Positions 6,685 to 9,527 of a stretch of 9,527 nt of DNA are shown piece by piece; the first letter of the stretch is position 1; each line of letters opens with the position of its first letter. A program made the translations under genes and the position numbers. Source of the DNA: an uncultured Collinsella sp. (GTDB lineage Bacteria; Actinomycetota; Coriobacteriia; Coriobacteriales; Coriobacteriaceae); NCBI GenBank assembly GCA_900554255.1, contig USGN01000033.1, forward strand, positions 1 to 9,527, given 5' to 3'. A model generated the notes under the pieces. It saw only the letters and a list, made by a program, of their open reading frames with translations, did no database searches and was not told the DNA's origin.

Positions 6685-6825
6685 GGGCCGCCACGAACAA
6701 AACTATGCCGGATTACGGGGCTGGATAGCGAACCTCCGACCATACAGAAAATCGCAAAAACAAAACTGCAGGTAGAACGCCTGCGATTTTTCATGAAAAG
6801 CGGGTATGGTCGGGGGTATCGAGTC
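6685..6825. repeat. Palindromic intergenic repeat, copy A
   Basis: The copy begins GGGCCGCC (6685), continues with CAAAACTATG at 6698 and runs colinearly with copy B to GAGT at 6821; both copies have 123 bp between CAAAAC and GAGT. Identity by eye is roughly 70% overall and 23 of 25 in the first arm (6698-6722). Copy A has an internal stem of 13 bp (6733-6745 with 6804-6816) and a further AAAATCGCA / TGCGATTTT stem (6748-6756 with 6782-6790). The partner of its outer arm is missing, so it looks like an element lacking its right end. Not protein-coding as far as I can tell. Confidence 0.75.
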
Positions 6826-6934
6826 AAACGTAGTAGATGGCCCGATTTCGTGGCGGGCACCGTCAGCCGATTTCCGCGGGCGGAAGAAAACGGATCATTT
6901 TGGTCCCCACGAGGCTTGCGGAGGCACTCGTGCA
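6826..6934. other. Spacer between the repeat copies, with small hairpins
   Basis: This separates copy A from copy B. It holds a direct repeat of CCGATTTC (6842-6849 and 6867-6874), a perfect TTCCGC-GG-GCGGAA hairpin (6872-6885) and a CACGAG / CTCGTG hairpin (6908-6913 with 6927-6932). No gene is supported. It may be a second type of mobile or structured repeat sitting where the right end of copy A should be. Confidence 0.45.
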
Positions 6935-7100
6935 GGGCCGCCCGAACAAAACTATGTCGGTTTACGGGGCTGAGTCACGAGTCCCCAACCATGCCGATAT
7001 TCGTGAAAATAAAACCGCAGGTAGACAAGCCGTCATTTGACGGAAAACGTGGGTATGGATGGGGATCCTGAGTTTAGCCCCGTAAACCGGCATAGTTTTG
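6935..7100. repeat. Palindromic intergenic repeat, copy B, able to form a ~154-nt hairpin
   Basis: After GGGCCGCC (6935), the arm at 6947-6971 is the inverted complement of 7076-7100 over all 25 bp, with a single G-T wobble (T6957 with G7090). Inside, 6982-6995 pairs with 7052-7065 with one mismatch, and the apex is the hairpin CCGTCA-TT-TGACGG (7029-7042). The whole element has MITE- or REP-like architecture: terminal inverted repeats of ~25 bp, no coding capacity, and a position between convergent genes. A transcript from either strand would fold strongly, so it could also act as a two-way transcription barrier for the ech operon and the two-component operon. Confidence 0.8.
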
Positions 7101-7154
7101 AAATGGTATTAAATCGGTAGCAGCCATTTTGCTAAGCCGGAGCGGTCGGCCGTT

Positions 7155-7166
7155 GGGTAATTACCC
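7155..7166. other. Perfect 12-bp palindrome at the stop of the response-regulator gene
   Basis: GGGTAATTACCC is fully self-complementary and contains the TAA stop codon of the minus-strand regulator gene (7161-7163). No T-run follows on the minus strand. A weak AAATGG / CCATTT stem (7101-7106 with 7124-7129) lies further downstream on that strand. Its function, if any, is unclear. Confidence 0.3.
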
Positions 7167-7790
7167 TCGCAGGTAGGCGATGGCGATTTGGGTGCGGTTG
7201 CGCAGGCCCATTTTGGCTAGGATTGAGCTGATGTGGTTGCGCACGGTGCCTTCGCCCATATAGGCGGTGGCAGCGATCTCCTTGTTGTCGAGGCCGCGGG
7301 CGATGAGCTCGGCGACTTCGAACTCGCGGTCGGTCAGGCCGGCAAAGGCGGCGGGCCGGCGGGTCGCGCCGGCCTCGACGTCCGCCCCATCAAAGTTGAT
7401 ATCTTCGATCGCCTTGCCCTCGAGCACGCGTTTGCCGTCCATGACCTGCGCCAATGCCGGTGGAATGGCGGCGACATCGGTTTTGATCAGGTAGCCGCGG
7501 GCGCCCAACTTGAGCGCCGACACAATGTACTCGTCATCCGAGAATGTCGTCAGAAACACCACGCGTGCCGCAGGATCGCGCTCAAGAATCTCGCGCGCCG
7601 CCGATAGGCCGTCGCGTCCCGGCATCTGAATGTCGAGCAGCGCGATATCGGGTGCGTGTTCGGCATAGAGCGAAACCGCGTCGTTGCCGTTGGCGCCGGT
7701 ACCCACTACCTCGATCTGCGGCTGGGCGCCCAGGATAATCTTGAGCGAATCGACCACCAAGCGGTCGTCGTCGACAACGATGAGCCTCAT
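7161..7790 (-). CDS. NarL/LuxR-family two-component response regulator
   Basis: A 209-residue regulator with an N-terminal receiver domain (~1-120) and a C-terminal LuxR-type helix-turn-helix (~150-209). Receiver landmarks are the acidic pair Asp8/Asp9, phospho-acceptor Asp53 (LLDIQMPGRDG), Thr81 (FLTTF) and Lys103 (GYLIKTD). The HTH follows the family pattern LTDREFEVAELIARGLDNKE, then EGTVRNHISSILAKMGLRNR. Phosphorylation at Asp53 by the adjacent kinase would promote dimerisation and DNA binding. Its ATG overlaps the kinase stop by four bases (ATGA). AAGGAG lies within the kinase 3' end, about 9 nt upstream, so the pair is translationally coupled. Likely targets are its own operon and the divergent ABC exporter genes; this is inferred from position only. 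Confidence 0.95.
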   Translation of the reverse strand: MRLIVVDDDRLVVDSLKIILGAQPQIEVVGTGANGNDAVSLYAEHAPDIALLDIQMPGRDGLSAAREILERDPAARVVFLTTFSDDEYIVSALKLGARGYLIKTDVAAIPPALAQVMDGKRVLEGKAIEDINFDGADVEAGATRRPAAFAGLTDREFEVAELIARGLDNKEIAATAYMGEGTVRNHISSILAKMGLRNRTQIAIAYLRG

Positions 7791-8932
7791 CGGCCCTCAT
7801 CTCCTTGCTGTTTGGGAACGGTGGCAAACACACGCCAGCCGCCGGCGCCGGCACGCGGGCCGGCGGTGAAGGTGCCGCCAAGCGCCTCGATGCGCTCGCG
7901 CATGGAGGCGAGCCCCATGCCCTCCGCGGTGCCGCGGCCGCTTGCTTGGACCTCACCCACGCCATCGTCGGTAACAATGAGCTGGTAAAACGACGGATGC
8001 TCCATGCATCGTACAGTGACGGTCTGGGCGCAAGCATGGCGCATGGTGTTGGAGAGCGCCTCGCGCAGGACCGCCGCAAAGCAGTTCGCGACGTTTGCGG
8101 GCGCATGTTCGGTCATAACCTCAAGCTCAATCTGCGGGCCGCCGTCCGAGCGTGTGCCTTCGACAATGCGTTCGAGCTGCACGGAAAGGTCGACGGCGTT
8201 GTCGTTGAGCGCGTGGACGCTGGTGCGCACAAGCTGGAGCGCCTCGTCAACCGTGCGTTTAACGTCGGCGAAATCGGCGGCGACGCCAGGCTCGTCGGCG
8301 TGAACCACGCGCAGGGCTTCGGCCTGCAGTGAGGCGCGCGTGAGCTGGTGGCCCACGTTATCGTGGATTTCGCGCGCGATGCGGGCGCGTTCGGCGAGCG
8401 TCGCGAGCTCGACTTCGTAGTCCTGGCGGTCGGCGAGGTCGCGGTTGCGTGCCTCGAGTGCCAGGGCGCGTTCTTGCAGCTTGTCGCGGGTGCGACGCAT
8501 GCGTTCCTGTTCGCGCTCCAGCTGCGCGGTGCGCAGCGACAGCAACGTGGCGGCGACCGAAAGGATGGCGGTTAGCAGCAGCGTTCGGGTGGTGAGCGCG
8601 CCGCCGCGAAGGTCCGCGACAAGCGCGCAGACAAACACTGCGCCAATCGCCAGCGCGGGCCAGATGCGTTCACGGCGCACGCGTCGCGCGATGTCATAGA
8701 AGGCAAGGGGTGCGAACGGCATAAATGACGGCACGAAGACGGCCGCGATGATGTAAGCGTAACTTGCGGTCTCGCTTGCGCGGCGCGTGCGTTCCCCCTG
8801 TGCGACCTCGGCCAGTGAGGTGGCAATAACGCCAAGGCAAAACGCCGCGACCAGGTGAGCGTCCACGGCAAGGCCCATGGCGGCCGCAATACAGCACGCC
8901 AGCACGATCGATTTGTCGAAAAGCCTGTTCAT
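7787..8932 (-). CDS. HisKA_3-type membrane sensor histidine kinase
   Basis: A 381-residue kinase paired with a NarL-type regulator. The N-terminal ~135 residues hold four to six membrane helices (approximately 9-42, 57-82, 92-108 and 116-133) with short loops and no sizeable extracellular domain, suggesting sensing in or at the membrane. A charged coiled coil (~136-180) leads to the HisKA_3 dimerisation segment with phospho-acceptor His190 (REIHDNVGHQL). The ATPase domain shows the N box (REALSNTMRHA, Asn295), the G1 box DDGVG (322-326) and the G2 box GMGLASMRERI (339-349). The frame is open further upstream to 9094, but those residues look non-coding. The ATG at 8932 places the first membrane helix right at the N-terminus and has a -10-like hexamer six bases before it. 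No ribosome site precedes this ATG. Confidence 0.93.
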   Translation of the reverse strand: MNRLFDKSIVLACCIAAAMGLAVDAHLVAAFCLGVIATSLAEVAQGERTRRASETASYAYIIAAVFVPSFMPFAPLAFYDIARRVRRERIWPALAIGAVFVCALVADLRGGALTTRTLLLTAILSVAATLLSLRTAQLEREQERMRRTRDKLQERALALEARNRDLADRQDYEVELATLAERARIAREIHDNVGHQLTRASLQAEALRVVHADEPGVAADFADVKRTVDEALQLVRTSVHALNDNAVDLSVQLERIVEGTRSDGGPQIELEVMTEHAPANVANCFAAVLREALSNTMRHACAQTVTVRCMEHPSFYQLIVTDDGVGEVQASGRGTAEGMGLASMRERIEALGGTFTAGPRAGAGGWRVFATVPKQQGDEGR

Positions 8933-8938
8933 ATGGGT

Positions 8939-8944
8939 ATTGTA
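8939..8944 (-). promoter_or_regulatory. -10 element (TACAAT) for a leaderless kinase transcript
   Basis: On the minus strand TACAAT is followed by six bases and then the kinase ATG, so transcription would start at or next to the A of ATG. There is no Shine-Dalgarno sequence and no good -35. Leaderless genes with just such a -10 are common in actinobacteria. Predicted by eye. Confidence 0.5.
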
Positions 8945-9047
8945 CGCGAAGCCGCGCGTGGTGGAGGGACCGCCTACGCAACCGTGACATTCCTCCCGCG
9001 CGGCAAATCGGGGACGTCGGCAGACCGTGCGACCAAGCCCCACACTC

Positions 9048-9061
9048 GTGACAAAGCTCAC
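9048..9061. promoter_or_regulatory. GTGA-N6-TCAC palindrome, CRP/GlxR-like site
   Basis: GTGA (9048-9051) and TCAC (9058-9061) with a six-base spacer form the exact core of the consensus bound by CRP-family regulators (TGTGA-N6-TCACA); the outermost bases do not match. It lies in the ~197-bp divergent region, centred ~75 bp upstream of the ABC gene ATG and ~122 bp from the kinase start, so it could serve the ABC gene. A weak extended -10-like TGCGATGAT lies at 9082-9090. A chance match is possible. Confidence 0.35.
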
Positions 9062-9129
9062 TGGCGCGTGCCGGCGGCTCCTGCGATGATGCAATCGTAC
9101 CGGGCCGCAATCAACAGAAGGGCCGCCTC

Positions 9130-9527
9130 ATGACAGACATCGTCCACGTCGAAAACCTCGTCAAGCGCTACGACGACCTTATCGCGCTTGACCACTTTAA
9201 CCTCAGCATCGCCCCCGGCGAGATCTTTGGCCTGCTGGGCCCCAACGGCTCGGGCAAGACCACGTCCATCAACTGCATCCTGCAGCTGCTCGCCTACGAC
9301 AAGGGCACCATCGAGCTGTTCGGCGAGCCCATGACGCCCGCCCGCTACGACCTCAAGCGCCGCATCGGCGTGGTCCCGCAGCAAGTTGCGGTGTTTGACG
9401 AGCTTACCGTGCGCGAGAACATCGACTATTTCTGTAGCCTCTACGTTAACGACCGCAAGCGCCGTCGCGCGCTGGTGGACGAGGCGATTTCCGGCGGCGC
9501 GGACTTCATCAAGCTGATGATCTCCGG
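9130..9527 (+). CDS. ABC-2-type exporter ATP-binding protein (N-terminal part; runs off the window)
   Basis: The first 132 codons of an ABC ATPase. Walker A is GLLGPNGSGKTT (~34-45, catalytic-site Lys43); the Q-loop is RIGVVPQQ (~78-85, Gln84), followed by FDELTVREN, typical of the drug/antibiotic exporter (DrrA/CcmA/NatA-like) class. The ATG at 9130 has GAAGGG (9117-9122) 7 nt upstream. The signature LSGGQ motif, Walker B and H-loop are beyond the end. The last 15 residues read SGGADFIKLMIS, an unusual sequence for the stretch before the signature. The gene is divergent from the two-component operon. Such kinase/NarL-regulator pairs often control a neighbouring ABC-2 exporter, so export of a peptide, drug or lipid is a reasonable guess; the substrate cannot be read from the sequence. 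Confidence 0.9.
   Translation, partial: MTDIVHVENLVKRYDDLIALDHFNLSIAPGEIFGLLGPNGSGKTTSINCILQLLAYDKGTIELFGEPMTPARYDLKRRIGVVPQQVAVFDELTVRENIDYFCSLYVNDRKRRRALVDEAISGGADFIKLMIS

Noticed and set aside
6793..7071. 92-codon plus-strand open frame across the two repeats
   Set aside because: It runs through palindromic repeat DNA, has no supported start, and its sequence follows the repeat structure rather than any protein pattern.
6685..7100. CRISPR array
   Set aside because: There are only two diverged copies ~250 bp apart with long internal palindromes; repeat and spacer lengths do not fit.
8933..9094. Longer N-terminus for the sensor kinase (TTG start at 9094)
   Set aside because: The extra 54 residues are Arg/Cys-rich and look non-coding, and a -10 element lies within them just before the internal ATG at 8932.

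Overview
The window looks like a chromosomal segment of a GC-rich gut actinobacterium of the Coriobacteriia, most likely Collinsella or a close relative. That assignment is inferred from gene content, GC-rich codon choice, a leaderless-type promoter and the general look of the proteins; no search was run. The first ~240 bases are clearly different, at about 40% GC by hand count.

Layout. (1) 1-98: the last 31 codons of a protein that reads like the C-terminus of a DeoR-family sugar regulator. (2) 99-282: an AT-rich gap with a small palindrome and a possible extended -10 promoter. (3) 283-687: a stand-alone protein with two helix-turn-helix segments, like OrfA of IS3-type elements but with no OrfB, closed by a clean intrinsic terminator (700-722). 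(4) 723-972: a gene-free leader region. Its last 60 bases hold a -10-like hexamer flanked by two CAATTG palindromes 21 bp apart. (5) 973-6611: the main content, a five-gene + strand operon for an Ech-type (group 4) membrane-bound [NiFe] hydrogenase in the order echAB-echC-echD-echE-echF. The two membrane subunits EchA (antiporter/NuoL-like) and EchB (NuoH-like) are joined in one 960-residue protein. (6) 6612-7160: a convergent intergenic region packed with hairpins and two copies of a palindromic repeat; the second copy can fold into a ~154-nt hairpin with a 25-bp outer stem. (7) 7161-8932, - strand: a NarL/LuxR-type response regulator and its HisKA_3 sensor kinase, with a 4-nt ATGA overlap. 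(8) 8933-9129: a divergent promoter region with a leaderless-type start for the kinase and a GTGA-N6-TCAC palindrome. (9) 9130-9527, + strand: the start of an ABC-2-type exporter ATPase, cut off by the window end.

How the genes work together. The hydrogenase has all parts of an energy-converting Ech complex: a two-cluster ferredoxin-like subunit (EchF) to take electrons, a small subunit with the proximal cluster (EchC), a NuoC-like subunit (EchD), the NiFe catalytic subunit with all four metal cysteines (EchE) and the proton- or sodium-pumping membrane arm (EchAB). It would couple reduced ferredoxin plus protons to H2 release and ion export, or run in reverse. No formate dehydrogenase or maturation gene lies inside the window. 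The two-component system and the divergent ABC ATPase form a separate module, probably a membrane-stress or export-control unit.

Most worth a second look: the EchA-EchB fusion, the long Ala/Lys-rich tail on EchD, the paired palindromic repeats between the convergent operons, the natural C-terminal truncation of EchE, and the orphan double-HTH protein.
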